The notes: generated by a model not told the origin, from the letters alone. DNA of 64,000 nt from Aeropyrum camini SY1 = JCM 12091 (GCF_000591035.1 NC_022521.1:186001-250000), one strand, 5' to 3'; shown: positions 23,602 through 32,268, counted from the stretch's first letter. Numbers and translations are program-made.

Positions 23602-24174
23602 CTAGTGGTTTTGGTTATTTTCTAGATCTGGATCAGCGTGTTTAACAATACTGGTTTCCGCTAGCACGCTCCCAAGGGATTTTTTGATGATTTCGAATAT
23701 AACTTGCTCTACGAAATGCTTTGTTATGCAGAACTCGCAGGGCTTGAGCCTCTCGGCTATTTTAACCAGATCCTCCCCCCTTGTAGCCATGAGTTTTTCA
23801 ACCAGCCTCCTGACATCTTCCTTCACCTCCTCAGCCATCTCTTCGATTAGCCTATCGGCCTCCGGGTCTCCAGTGTAGGCGTAGTACCTGGTGTTAGCAA
23901 CGTACTTGTACGTTCGTCCAACCTTCGTTAGCTCTACGAGGCCGCTATCCTTAAGTATAGAGAGGTGGTATCTTATAGTGTTGGCGGTCTTAACAATACC
24001 CCTCTCCCTAAGGCTTCTAGCAATCTCCTCAACACTCATAGGCCGCTCGTGAAGCATCTCCAATATCATAATCCTAAGCTCATCACTAAGCGCTTTAGCC
24101 TCCTCAAGCCTAACCGGGATTAGCCTCCTCACCCCGCCGCCTAGCCTTAAACCCTTCTCATCCAAACACACCAC
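23602..24174 (-). CDS. Winged-helix transcriptional regulator with C-terminal Cys pair
   Basis: 190 residues. An ArsR/HTH_20-type winged helix spans about residues 25-95: ALSDELRIMILEMLHERPMSVEEIARSL, then TANTIRYHLSILKDSGLVELTKVGRTYKYV as recognition helix and wing. The C-terminal half is helical with CEFCITKHF near residue 148, a possible metal or redox site. It probably represses or activates nearby genes, but no cognate operator could be assigned. The upstream region holds AT-rich TATA-like boxes near 24288-24295. Confidence 0.82.
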   Translation of the reverse strand: MVCLDEKGLRLGGGVRRLIPVRLEEAKALSDELRIMILEMLHERPMSVEEIARSLRERGIVKTANTIRYHLSILKDSGLVELTKVGRTYKYVANTRYYAYTGDPEADRLIEEMAEEVKEDVRRLVEKLMATRGEDLVKIAERLKPCEFCITKHFVEQVIFEIIKKSLGSVLAETSIVKHADPDLENNQNH

Positions 24175-24350
24175 CCCCCAGATAATAATGCTTCCTAGGA
24201 CGCTTTCACACCATCATACTCAGGCACAACAATAAACTAGATGACAGCGCGTCAAACCCCCCCGTATTTACTATTGATTACAAAGATTTATAAAAAGAAC
24301 CGGATCGCATATCCCACAGTCCACTAGTCCGGGTAATTAGTTTGAAAACT

Positions 24351-26486
24351 TTAAGACAAATACCTGTAGACGAATATTGCCAGCAGCACTATTAATAGTG
24401 CTAAGCCAAACCAGCTGACTCTGCTGATTGGGCTTGTTTCTGTAACGATTTTTATGCTTGTTGTAGTAACTGTCTCCACCTCCAGTTCTGTATGGGTTGT
24501 AGGCAGATATTCTGTTTCTATTAGTGTAAGTGTATCTCTATGCGTCCTGACCTCGGTCTCTACATGGGTAATGGTTTCTGTGAAAGTCTGGGTTTCGTAG
24601 TTAGTAGTAGTTATAGTCTCAGTAGTCTTCAGAACATCAGTTTCTGTTACAGTCTGCGTTATAGTTATAGACTTAGTCTCAGTCTTTGTCTCTGTAACAT
24701 TGTTGGTGACAGTGGCTGTCACTGTCTCTGTGACCGTCTCGGTATCCGTAACAGTATTAGTATTTGTGATAGTCTCCGTAACAGTACTGGTAACAGTATT
24801 AGTGGTTGTTTCGGTTTCTGTAATAGTGGTCGTGGCTGTCACGGTTACTGCATCAGAAGGTAGATACACGTTTTCCAGTTCGTAGTATGTTCCGTCAAGA
24901 AACGACTTATACCAGACCACTATAGAGTCAACAGGTTCTTGCACATTTATAACAAGGCGTGTCTTTGGGGGCACTTTGATATCAAAAGTCTGTAAGCCGG
25001 AGGAACTATAGAATAAGCCTATCAATAGATTGAGGCTCAGAGGATTCAAATTGTATACATCAATATTCAAGGATCCGTCATCCAAGTAGTTTACATAGAC
25101 GTAGACGTTAGGAGACGGATCTGCTATCGCATCCACCAGTTTATCAACCTCTCCTCGAATATAATCGTCGTACAGCGGCCACTGACATACTATGTGGGCC
25201 GGCATTTCTATCTTGAGTATTCTATACAGTTCGCGTGAGGCTTCTTCCAGTGTCTCCTCGGGAATGTTAAGTTCGTCATTTAGAAAAACGGGAAGCTTAT
25301 CAAATACGAACTCCAAAAATGTAGTGTAAAATTGCTTCTCTACCTCGCTCCATGGAGATCTAGTATAGCCTTCGGGCAACCCGTTTATATTTTCTATTAC
25401 ATATCTAACCGCGTCTACTACAGTCAAGTTCTCGTTTTTTAAAGAAGATAGCTGCATTATGTAGTAGTTTATTACTAATAATGCAGTGGCACCAAACATA
25501 TATGGGTCTTCACCTTTTGCCATGTTACATATCCAATCCCTTTCTACATAAGATCTCGTTTCCTCCGGGAAATACTTCATACCAAAGTCCCACGAGGTGA
25601 ACTCAGCCCCACCCTCCAACAGAGTATAGGGATTAGGAGAAGTGTATGGAGCTGAAAACCAGGAGTGAGCTAGCTCGTGTATAGTGATTACAGCATCCTC
25701 ATATAGATATCTATTTCCCTCTTTCATATAGGATACGCTTCCGAAGTTGTGGGCACCGTTATAATGTCCATAGGGGTCTGGAACATCGTTGGATGTTAAC
25801 ACGAATATCGTTGGATCAAATATTGTTTCTCCATATGCATCCCTCAATGTATTAACCAGGCTCAACCCCTCTGAAACTACCTCTAATACATCGGGATCTA
25901 CACGAGTATCGTAGATTATATCTATACCTTCAAAACTTTCCCTTTTAAACACGTCGGGGGAGTAGAGTATTATAGGCTCTTTCCAACTTAAAGCGTCAAA
26001 GCTACTAAGCATATATACAGGTTTGACGTCTCTAAAACTGACTAGAACGCTATTATCATCGCGGTTTATGCTGAACCTTTCAAGGCCTAGTGCGAGCCTG
26101 TATGTTTGAGAAGTCGTATCGTCAAGCTTGAAGAGCACTGTTCCCTTTTCCCAAACTACTCCTCTTATCGCGTTCAGCACACAGGGTTCACCTGTATCAG
26201 GATTTATAAATGAATACAGGTTTACGAAGGCAAATTCTTCCGTCAATGTGCTATATGCCCAGCTGTTGAACTCCGCTTTACATTTAACCGTTTGGCCCTC
26301 ATAGACCGTTATGTAAGGTTTTTTACCGTCATAGCTAATTAGCAGTGTTACGTCCGGTTCAGAGGTATAGCTGGTTGCGACATAAAAGATACCGGTGTTT
26401 AATAACAGGATTATTAGGAGCGTGAGTATTAGTGTGTTTGAAGTGGAAAACACATGTCTAGCGGAATTATACAAAACCATCCCCAA
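24351..26486 (-). CDS. Membrane-anchored gluzincin-like metallopeptidase with Thr-rich stalk
   Basis: 711 residues predicted to face the cell exterior. An N-terminal hydrophobic segment (about residues 17-36, LILTLLIILLLNTGIFYV) precedes a large domain with the zinc motif HELAHSWF near residue 268 and the third ligand Glu in LLEGGAEF about 20 residues later, as in M1/gluzincin peptidases. A Thr/Glu/Val stalk of about 140 residues follows, then a C-terminal transmembrane helix (LALLIVLLAIFVYRYL). The substrate is unknown. The stalk plus anchor is typical of crenarchaeal surface proteins attached at the S-layer/membrane. ATG 26480 is an alternative start. Confidence 0.78.
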   Translation of the reverse strand: MGMVLYNSARHVFSTSNTLILTLLIILLLNTGIFYVATSYTSEPDVTLLISYDGKKPYITVYEGQTVKCKAEFNSWAYSTLTEEFAFVNLYSFINPDTGEPCVLNAIRGVVWEKGTVLFKLDDTTSQTYRLALGLERFSINRDDNSVLVSFRDVKPVYMLSSFDALSWKEPIILYSPDVFKRESFEGIDIIYDTRVDPDVLEVVSEGLSLVNTLRDAYGETIFDPTIFVLTSNDVPDPYGHYNGAHNFGSVSYMKEGNRYLYEDAVITIHELAHSWFSAPYTSPNPYTLLEGGAEFTSWDFGMKYFPEETRSYVERDWICNMAKGEDPYMFGATALLVINYYIMQLSSLKNENLTVVDAVRYVIENINGLPEGYTRSPWSEVEKQFYTTFLEFVFDKLPVFLNDELNIPEETLEEASRELYRILKIEMPAHIVCQWPLYDDYIRGEVDKLVDAIADPSPNVYVYVNYLDDGSLNIDVYNLNPLSLNLLIGLFYSSSGLQTFDIKVPPKTRLVINVQEPVDSIVVWYKSFLDGTYYELENVYLPSDAVTVTATTTITETETTTNTVTSTVTETITNTNTVTDTETVTETVTATVTNNVTETKTETKSITITQTVTETDVLKTTETITTTNYETQTFTETITHVETEVRTHRDTLTLIETEYLPTTHTELEVETVTTTSIKIVTETSPISRVSWFGLALLIVLLAIFVYRYLS
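24423..24860 (-). repeat. Thr-rich stalk-coding repeat (TVTET-type)
   Basis: Low-complexity coding repeat: on the minus strand, units such as TVTETVTATVT, TETKTETK and TETITTT recur for about 140 codons. The abundance of Thr suggests heavy O-glycosylation. Confidence 0.8.
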
Positions 26487-26647
26487 AATTCAGATTTCTC
26501 TAATGTAGATAAAAGCATTAAAATTCATTATCATCTATATTATCCCTACTTTATCTTCCTAAAGCTCTAATCGCAAGACTTGTTACACAATAATTCTCAA
26601 TGTCTTAAGCATGGATACCTTAAGGTGAGTAGGCATAATTAGCCATG

Positions 26648-27139
26648 CTATCGGTAGGATGCTGTTTCGGAGCCACTGCTATCCTGGGCTAGTTTCTTCA
26701 CTTCTTCGAGAGCCTCTACTGCGTGCTTCTCAGCGTTCATTAACCCTCTAATTATTTTGGCTATCCTCCCCTCTTTGTCTATCACAAAAGTTACCCTATC
26801 CGCGAACCTAATTGGTCCTAGGACTTTGAGCACTCCAAAAGATTTACACGCTTCGCCTTCAACATCGCTTGCCAGCCTGAACCTGACACCGTACTTCTCC
26901 GCGAACCTCCTGTTCCTATCTGGAGGGTCTGTAGACACTCCTATGACTTCAGCTCCCAGCTTCTTGAACTCCTGATAAATCCCGTTAAACCCTATAGCCT
27001 CCCGCGTGCAGCCCGGTGTAAAAGCCTTCGGGTAGAAGTAGAGGACAACAATTTTTCCTCTCAGCTGGGAAAGTCTAAGGGCAGATCCGTCGATGAGCTG
27101 TATCTCAATATCGGGTGCGGGGTCGCCAACGTTGAGCAT
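26648..27139 (-). CDS. Peroxiredoxin, Bcp/PrxQ type
   Basis: Thiol peroxidase that reduces H2O2 and alkyl peroxides. The peroxidatic Cys is in FTPGCTREAIGF (about residue 46), after the IVVLYFYPKA strand. Five residues separate it from the place where a PrxQ resolving Cys would sit, and that position is Gly, so it behaves as a 1-Cys or differently resolved enzyme; another Cys lies in GEACKSFGV (about residue 92). ATG 27139 (MLNVGDPAPDIEI) matches family starts. A 7-bp palindrome lies upstream at 27188-27206. Confidence 0.9.
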   Translation of the reverse strand: MLNVGDPAPDIEIQLIDGSALRLSQLRGKIVVLYFYPKAFTPGCTREAIGFNGIYQEFKKLGAEVIGVSTDPPDRNRRFAEKYGVRFRLASDVEGEACKSFGVLKVLGPIRFADRVTFVIDKEGRIAKIIRGLMNAEKHAVEALEEVKKLAQDSSGSETASYR

Positions 27140-27187
27140 TAGATGCTCTACTAGTAGTTGAGAGGCAGGGTTTAATTTATTATGCAT

Positions 27188-27206
27188 CGGTATATAGTGT
27201 ATACCG
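27188..27206. promoter_or_regulatory. Palindrome upstream of peroxiredoxin gene
   Basis: Perfect 7-bp arms CGGTATA and TATACCG with a 5-nt spacer, just upstream of an AT-rich TATA-like ATAATAAATTAA (about 27172-27183 minus). Position and symmetry fit an operator for a dimeric regulator. Confidence 0.45.
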
Positions 27207-27298
27207 CTTGAGTCCTACGCCAGTTTTGCCTAGACCCTTTAGATGCTGCGGCGATATATGCATGATGGGGTTACAGTCCAGCCAGCATTTATACAGTG

Positions 27299-27577
27299 TC
27301 ATGTTCTTGATATGACGTAGAGTATAGAGACGCCAGCAAGGCTGGCCACCGTGATTGCGGCTAAAGGCGCGGCAAGCTCTACCCCATAGCCCTCGCTAGC
27401 TAGCCTGTAGTAGGTTGCTGTGGCTATAACCCCCTGTACTAGGAAGAGGGCGGCGAGGACTATCATCGCCTTTCCCACTGGCGTGTGGCTTATCCTCCCA
27501 TAATTGGCTGCCAGAAGGATGGCTAGGACGAGCTGTGCAATAGCCGCTACCAGTGCTATAGCCCACAGAGGGTTCAT
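27299..27577 (-). CDS. Three-helix membrane protein paired with a winged-helix regulator
   Basis: 92 residues, mostly hydrophobic: helices at about residues 4-24, 36-57 and 68-88. No family recognised. Its ATG overlaps the stop of the upstream HTH gene by 4 nt, so regulator and membrane protein are a coupled pair. Small membrane partners of this kind sometimes tether or control a regulator, but that is inference. Confidence 0.65.
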   Translation of the reverse strand: MNPLWAIALVAAIAQLVLAILLAANYGRISHTPVGKAMIVLAALFLVQGVIATATYYRLASEGYGVELAAPLAAITVASLAGVSILYVISRT

Positions 27578-27927
27578 AGCCTGACACCCACCTTCCTTAT
27601 GGAATCTTCAATAACGCTCCAATGTCTCTCAGCCAGGCTTGTGAGTGCATACGGAGCTCCATATCCCTCGTAGAGCCTAGCTATAAGCCCGTGCCTAGCA
27701 AGGACCTCCAGGTGGTGTAAAACCGTCCTATAATTCAGGCCCAACTCCTGTGATAACTGGTGAGCATTCCTCGGGCGCTCCCTTAGCAACCGCAGAATCT
27801 TGGCTCTAGTAACCCCGCCTCTACTACCCTCTATAAGCCATCTCACAAGGAGGCCAACGCCGTCCACACTACTAGACACAGAGGCACCCGCCCCCTGGGC
27901 GTCTCTGCTAGAGGCCTGACAACCCAT
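27574..27927 (-). CDS. ArsR-like winged-helix regulator
   Basis: 117 residues with a winged helix in the second half: GVTRAKILRLLRERPRNAHQLSQELG, then LNYRTVLHHLEVLARHGLIARLYEG, the sequence pattern of ArsR/HTH_20 proteins. The first 25 residues are low complexity. ATG 27927 may be correct; a start within the GTG codons further in is possible. It is divergent from the cupredoxin gene, and the tandem TTGTATACAA palindromes lie between them, so it is a candidate binder of that operator. Confidence 0.75.
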   Translation of the reverse strand: MGCQASSRDAQGAGASVSSSVDGVGLLVRWLIEGSRGGVTRAKILRLLRERPRNAHQLSQELGLNYRTVLHHLEVLARHGLIARLYEGYGAPYALTSLAERHWSVIEDSIRKVGVRL

Positions 27928-28059
27928 GTTAAAGAATAAGGCCTAGACATTAATTAATAGGCCCTTGAGCCCCGTCTAGAATCGCTAATCCAGTAGTGAT
28001 TTTGCCAGCTTTTCCGCCAGTGGCTAGTTTAGTTTACCAGATGTTTTTGGCGTAGGAAT

Positions 28060-28080
28060 TTGTATACAATTTGTATACAA
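28060..28080. promoter_or_regulatory. Tandem palindromic operator TTGTATACAA x2
   Basis: Two perfect 10-bp palindromes, TTGTATACAA at 28060-28069 and 28071-28080, spaced 11 bp centre to centre (one helical turn). They lie 30-50 bp upstream of the cupredoxin TATA box (TTTAATAG, about 28110-28117) and 133 bp from the divergent regulator. This is the geometry of cooperative dimer binding on one face of DNA. Confidence 0.72.
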
Positions 28081-28141
28081 AGTTGGGAAATTGCTATACC
28101 AAGGCTTGGTTTAATAGGTGTTAAACGTGGGTGCCGTGGGC

Positions 28142-28582
28142 GTGGCATCTGTTAGTACGAGGTACGCTTTGGTGGGCCTGTTAGTAGCGGTCATTGCCAT
28201 AGTGGCTATAGCTTACTTATACCTTGGTGGAGGCGGCTATGGGGGGCAGGAAACTACGAGCCCTGGAGAGGAGGCCACGGGGGCTGGCGGGGGTACTGTC
28301 GTTAAGGTGGAGTTGTACGAGTGGGGTATCAAGATTGAAAAAACTACGTTTGAAGCCGGGGAGAAAGTAGTATTCGAGGTTGTTAACAAGGGGAGCTACA
28401 CACATGCATTCGAGATTGAAAACGATGATATAGGATTCGAGGTTGAGACGGAGAATCTAGCGCCCGGCGAGTCTGCCAAGCTTGAGGTCGTGTTCCCCCA
28501 GCCTGGCGAGTATGAAGTATACTGCCCGATCGACGGGCATAGAGATCTCGGTATGGAGGCGTTAATAACTGTCAGTGGCTGA
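28142..28582 (+). CDS. Membrane-anchored cupredoxin (type I copper protein)
   Basis: Small blue copper electron carrier on the outer face of the membrane. An N-terminal helix (LVGLLVAVIAIVAIAYLYL) is followed by a Gly/Thr/Glu linker and a plastocyanin-like domain. Copper ligands are His in SYTHAFEIE and Cys-His-Met in YCPIDGHRDLGM. The frame is open to 28118, but the TATA box TTTAATAG predicts transcription near 28139, so GTG 28142 (or 28136) is the better start. Probably shuttles electrons to a terminal oxidase; its partner is not in the window. Confidence 0.88.
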   Translation: MASVSTRYALVGLLVAVIAIVAIAYLYLGGGGYGGQETTSPGEEATGAGGGTVVKVELYEWGIKIEKTTFEAGEKVVFEVVNKGSYTHAFEIENDDIGFEVETENLAPGESAKLEVVFPQPGEYEVYCPIDGHRDLGMEALITVSG

Positions 28583-28665
28583 CCGCCCAATCAATCGGCT
28601 CTATGCGAAAGCGCAACTTTCTAATAGTCTCAGACGCCCAAGAGTTTAACCGTGGATTTTTGGGA

Positions 28666-29430
28666 TCACACAATCTTGACGGAGCTCGACACCGCTTTAA
28701 CGTTCACTCTCACCCTGCTGCCGCCAGGTGCTCCAGCATCTTTTTTAACTTCAAGCCTGGAAAGCCTCGCTACCTGCTCCTCAATGTAGTAGGTCTTGTC
28801 CCCCTCGAACTCAATTGTCACCCCGCTTGACCTCGAATCCACATCTATCCAGTACTCCCCCCTGATGGTCGGTGTGATAGCCAGCTTCACACCGCTGGAG
28901 TCAGCCTCAACATATACTCCGCCACCCGGTTTTATCTTCGATCTACCCTTCACACCGCTGGAGTCAGCCTTCACGCTAACATAGTCTAACGGGGTATCCA
29001 CGGCTTCAATGACGACACCACTGGAGTCGGCTATAACGGCGAGGGCCTCCAGGGGTGCCTCAACAGTTACCGAGGCGGAGTCTACCCGCAGCCTTGCGAT
29101 AAGCCTGCCCCTCTTCTCACCGAACCCTAGCTCCACGTTTCCCCCGGGGCTTCTAAAGCCCCTGATTGATAGGCTCCTCCCCTGGATCCCGGTTATCCGG
29201 ACCTCCGATGAGTCCGCCTCAACAATTAGGAGTATATCCCTGTCGAGGGTCTTCTCCAAGCCAAAACCGATTCTGCGGCCGCTCCATGGGGCTACCCCTC
29301 TCCCGATAATACCCCTTAGCATGCTCCTTACGACACTTCTTAAGCCCCTAAGAGGCGTTGTAGAGGCCCTACCCATCTTATCAACACGCTCTCCGCCGCC
29401 CACCATATCCAGACCACCCTCACCTCCCAT
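28666..29430 (-). CDS. Beta-repeat protein with DSSGV motifs (DUF4097-like)
   Basis: 254 residues. After a basic N-terminal part, the motif [AV]DSSGVxI recurs about every 20-25 residues: EADSSEVRI, RVDSASVTV, IADSSGVVI, KADSSGVKG, EADSSGVKL, SRSSGVTIEF and AVSSSVKIV. This is the periodicity of a solenoid (right-handed beta-helix or DUF4097-type adhesin fold). No signal peptide is seen. It is the last gene of a four-gene minus-strand operon with an HTH protein, like bacterial DUF4097 loci where such proteins accompany regulators. The start overlaps the upstream gene by 11 nt. Confidence 0.65.
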   Translation of the reverse strand: MGGEGGLDMVGGGERVDKMGRASTTPLRGLRSVVRSMLRGIIGRGVAPWSGRRIGFGLEKTLDRDILLIVEADSSEVRITGIQGRSLSIRGFRSPGGNVELGFGEKRGRLIARLRVDSASVTVEAPLEALAVIADSSGVVIEAVDTPLDYVSVKADSSGVKGRSKIKPGGGVYVEADSSGVKLAITPTIRGEYWIDVDSRSSGVTIEFEGDKTYYIEEQVARLSRLEVKKDAGAPGGSRVRVNVKAVSSSVKIV

Positions 29431-29722
29431 GCTTACTCCTCCTTCTCTCAGGCCTGGCCAACACTGGGGGGCGAACCCTGGTTAAGCCAGCTAAGCCGGG
29501 TAGTCTCATGCTGTTTACAAATCTCTCATACTCCTCTGAGAGCTCTCTAGCAAGACTCTTTGGAAGCATTCTGGTTTTCCTCTTGAACTGTATTTTAGAC
29601 ACGGTCCTCCACAAGCCAAGCCTTATCCTGAGCCTGATGTAGACAACGCCTAGCCTGACAATCAGCCCTAAAGCTCTTATGGTGAGTAGCACAGCCGACA
29701 CCAGCCTCCTAGTCCGTTGCAA
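29420..29722 (-). CDS. Basic membrane-associated protein of unknown function
   Basis: 100 residues, strongly basic, with a hydrophobic stretch at about residues 8-31 (VSAVLLTIRALGLIVRLGVVYI) and an Arg-rich remainder. No recognised domain. It overlaps the HTH gene upstream (14 nt) and the DSSGV-repeat gene downstream (11 nt), so it is translationally linked to both. Confidence 0.6.
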   Translation of the reverse strand: MQRTRRLVSAVLLTIRALGLIVRLGVVYIRLRIRLGLWRTVSKIQFKRKTRMLPKSLARELSEEYERFVNSMRLPGLAGLTRVRPPVLARPERRRSKHGR

Positions 29723-30128
29723 GACTTATCACCATCCTCCTGCCCCGCCTCTCAACCCTTACAATGCCCAGTCTTTCGAGAACCCGCAAACGCTCTCTTA
29801 TAACTCTCCTCGAGGCTGTCCCCCTAAGCCTCCTAACCTCCCTCTCCAAACCCCTCAGCGTTGTAGGCCCGTTGACTGCTAGGACCTCAACTATAGCCCT
29901 AGCTATACCATCGTCAGCCATACGCTGGTCTACACGGGACACAGCCTGAGCCACCCTCCTCGCCGTGGAGATCGCCTCGTGTATGGGTAGTGTGAAGGCC
30001 GTTGCAATCTCGGCCGCTATCCTCGCCTCACGCCCTCCAGCACCAGCCATCTCCTCAATCCTCCGCAGGCGCTCCAGGACCTCGGCGAGGAGCCTCTCAA
30101 TCCGCTCCAACCTTTCTTCAAAGCTCAC
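29709..30128 (-). CDS. Winged-helix/HTH protein with N-terminal coiled coil
   Basis: 139 residues. The first 25 form a coiled coil (ERLERIERLLAEVLERLRRIEEM). The C-terminal half is a winged helix: IARAIVEVLAVNGPTTLRGLEREVRRL, then RVIRERLRVLERLGIVRVERRGRRMVI. Probably a DNA-binding regulator controlling its own operon. It follows the acidic protein gene by 56 nt and overlaps the basic membrane protein gene. Confidence 0.7.
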   Translation of the reverse strand: MSFEERLERIERLLAEVLERLRRIEEMAGAGGREARIAAEIATAFTLPIHEAISTARRVAQAVSRVDQRMADDGIARAIVEVLAVNGPTTLRGLEREVRRLRGTASRRVIRERLRVLERLGIVRVERRGRRMVISLATD

Positions 30129-30183
30129 ACCGCCGCTGCCCTCCAGCCTTGTAAGCCCCTAGTTTCCCTGAAGGCTGGATAAC

Positions 30184-30594
30184 CTAGCCCTCTCCGGCTT
30201 CCTGCAGCTCCCCTTTAGCCAGCTCCCTGAGTATCTTAGCTATGTTTAGAGACTCCATCCTCATCCTAAAGTACTCCCGAGTAAACTCCTCCACCATCTC
30301 CTCGGGCATGCCACTATCCCTCAGCTTCTTATAGAACGATGCCACCTCCTCACCGAGCTTAGCCCCATCCATGACCGAGAGGGCAGTCTTCAAAATGTTC
30401 CCCAGCGGCTCCTCCAGATTCTTTATAAACTCCGAGACTGCAGCTAACACCTCCCTAAGCTCCTCAACATCGCTGCGAGAGTCCTCCTGCCCGTGGGAAA
30501 CCTCGACCTCAACCTCCCCCTCCCCGGGGTCTGGGAAAGTATCTTTAACAGCCTCCCTCGCCTCCATCCTCTTCTCCTCATCCATCCGATCCAC
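30184..30594 (-). CDS. Acidic helical protein of unknown function
   Basis: 136 residues, rich in Glu, mostly helical. The core (SVMDGAKLGEEVASFYKKLRDSGMPEEMVEEFTREYFRMRMESL) resembles a conserved crenarchaeal helical domain seen next to DSSGV-type genes, but I cannot name the family with confidence. It is the first gene of the operon with the HTH, membrane and repeat proteins. Confidence 0.6.
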   Translation of the reverse strand: MDRMDEEKRMEAREAVKDTFPDPGEGEVEVEVSHGQEDSRSDVEELREVLAAVSEFIKNLEEPLGNILKTALSVMDGAKLGEEVASFYKKLRDSGMPEEMVEEFTREYFRMRMESLNIAKILRELAKGELQEAGEG

Positions 30595-30840
30595 CCCAGC
30601 GTTCCAAACGTAGTCTATAGTTGGTTCTCTCTATATCTACTTTAGACATATCAAGTGAACCATTTCAGCCCTCAAACATGCTAACCCCCTCTTCTGGGCG
30701 AGAGACGTCGAGGCCAGGGTAAGACCGGATAGGCTGTTTCCCTGGGGCCGGGTGCTTCCGATAAATGTTTCACCACATGGATGGCGCAATTATGGTGGTT
30801 TCTAATACAGAGTGTTAATTGGTCGCCAGGTGCGTTTGCA

Positions 30841-32268
30841 TTGGTCAGTCGTTTACTGTGTAGCGTCGATGTAGGCACGTCTGGGGTTAGGCTGAGTGTG
30901 TACGGCGAGGACCTGGGGCTGGTGGCCAGGTATTCCAGAGAGCTCCCCCTCATCCTTGGAGGGGGGAGGGTTGAGCAGGATGCTACGGTTCTCATTGGTA
31001 GAGTTAGGGAGATGCTGGAGAAGGCGGGTAGGTCGGGGTGCAGCGTGGTAGGCTTGTCTGTATACAGGGGTTCTGTGGTTGCCTGGAGGCGTGGTGAGCC
31101 GCTGGGCGGTGTGGTTACCTGGATGGATTCCCGGGGGCTGGAGGAGTACTCGAGACTCCCTCCCCTTGCCAGGCTGGCCTCGAAGACACCTGTGTTGGGG
31201 AAGGCCTTACAGCCTGGGTCCCCGGCGCTCGTGATTAGGCGGCTATGGCTTAGCCACCCCGGCGCCAGGGTTTGGAGTGTTGACGGTTTCCTTTCAGACT
31301 TGTTAACCGGGGAGTTTACAAGCGACCCAGGCCAGGCCGCCCTAACAGGCCTGATAAGCCCCTACAGCCTCAAACCCCTAGCCTCCGTCATCCGGCTCCT
31401 AGGCTTGGGGGGGCTGGAGCTGCCGAGGCTCCACTTCCACGATACCCCTCTATCCCGTGTTGACGGTGTGGCTGTGGGGCCTATGGTTGCCGACCAGCAG
31501 GCGGCTTCAATAGGGCTGGGGTGCCTGAGGGCGGGGTGCGCCAAGGCCACTCTCGGCACCGGGCTCTTCATAGACGCCCCCCTTGAGGGTGGTCTGCCGC
31601 TCTTCACCGGGGATCTCATACCCGTGGTTAACCTCGCCCTCCCCGGGAGGGTGTGCTACGGTCTCGAGGGTTTCGCCGCCGGGGTTGGAATGGTTTTCGA
31701 CGCCTTCGCCAGAGTACTAGGCGGGTTCGGGGTGCTGGAGGAGAAGGCTCTAGAGCCGGGGGACCCCGCGCCGGTAGTGCCCGTGCTCGCCGGGTTGAGG
31801 ACCCCATATAGGCCCCTCCTACGTGGCGCTGTCCTCGGGGTTTCGCCCGGCTTTACCGCCGCCTCCCTTGCGAAGGGTCTTATACTCGGCACGCTGCTTA
31901 CCCTCCTCACAATATACAGGGAGCTAGCCGGGAGAGTGGGGGGGTTTCGGGAGCTCAGGATTGGGGGAGGCCTCTCCAGGCTCGGACTCCTAGCTTCCTC
32001 CATAGCCTCCGCCGTAGGAGTCAGGGTGTATAGGAGCGTCGACTATAACGACTCGGCCCGCGGCGCCGCCCTAGTGGCTGGCTATGCATCCGGCGTGGTA
32101 TCTAGGCAGGACCTTCTAAACCCTCCCGTCAGCCTAGTTGAGGTGGAGCCCCTGGAGGGGCTTAGGCTGAGTGGTGTTGACGCTTGGCTCGGCTTGGTGG
32201 ATGCCCTGGCCTCGAAAGACTTCTGGAAGAGGTTGGAAGAGATCCGGAGGTCGAGCTGGGAGAGATAG
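30841..32268 (+). CDS. FGGY-family carbohydrate kinase
   Basis: Phosphorylates a sugar or polyol with ATP. The FGGY N domain starts LCSVDVGTSGVRLSVYG, with WMDSRGLEEY further on; the C domain has KATLGTGLFIDAP (phosphate 2) and IGGGLSRLG (adenosine). TTG 30841 is chosen because a TATA-like GTTAATTGG (about 30812-30820) predicts transcription there; the frame is open to 30781. 475 residues. It lies upstream of and overlaps (85 nt) the FAD-linked oxidase gene. Together with the G3P-dehydrogenase-like gene, glycerol is a plausible substrate, but xylulose or another polyol cannot be excluded. Confidence 0.82.
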   Translation: MVSRLLCSVDVGTSGVRLSVYGEDLGLVARYSRELPLILGGGRVEQDATVLIGRVREMLEKAGRSGCSVVGLSVYRGSVVAWRRGEPLGGVVTWMDSRGLEEYSRLPPLARLASKTPVLGKALQPGSPALVIRRLWLSHPGARVWSVDGFLSDLLTGEFTSDPGQAALTGLISPYSLKPLASVIRLLGLGGLELPRLHFHDTPLSRVDGVAVGPMVADQQAASIGLGCLRAGCAKATLGTGLFIDAPLEGGLPLFTGDLIPVVNLALPGRVCYGLEGFAAGVGMVFDAFARVLGGFGVLEEKALEPGDPAPVVPVLAGLRTPYRPLLRGAVLGVSPGFTAASLAKGLILGTLLTLLTIYRELAGRVGGFRELRIGGGLSRLGLLASSIASAVGVRVYRSVDYNDSARGAALVAGYASGVVSRQDLLNPPVSLVEVEPLEGLRLSGVDAWLGLVDALASKDFWKRLEEIRRSSWER

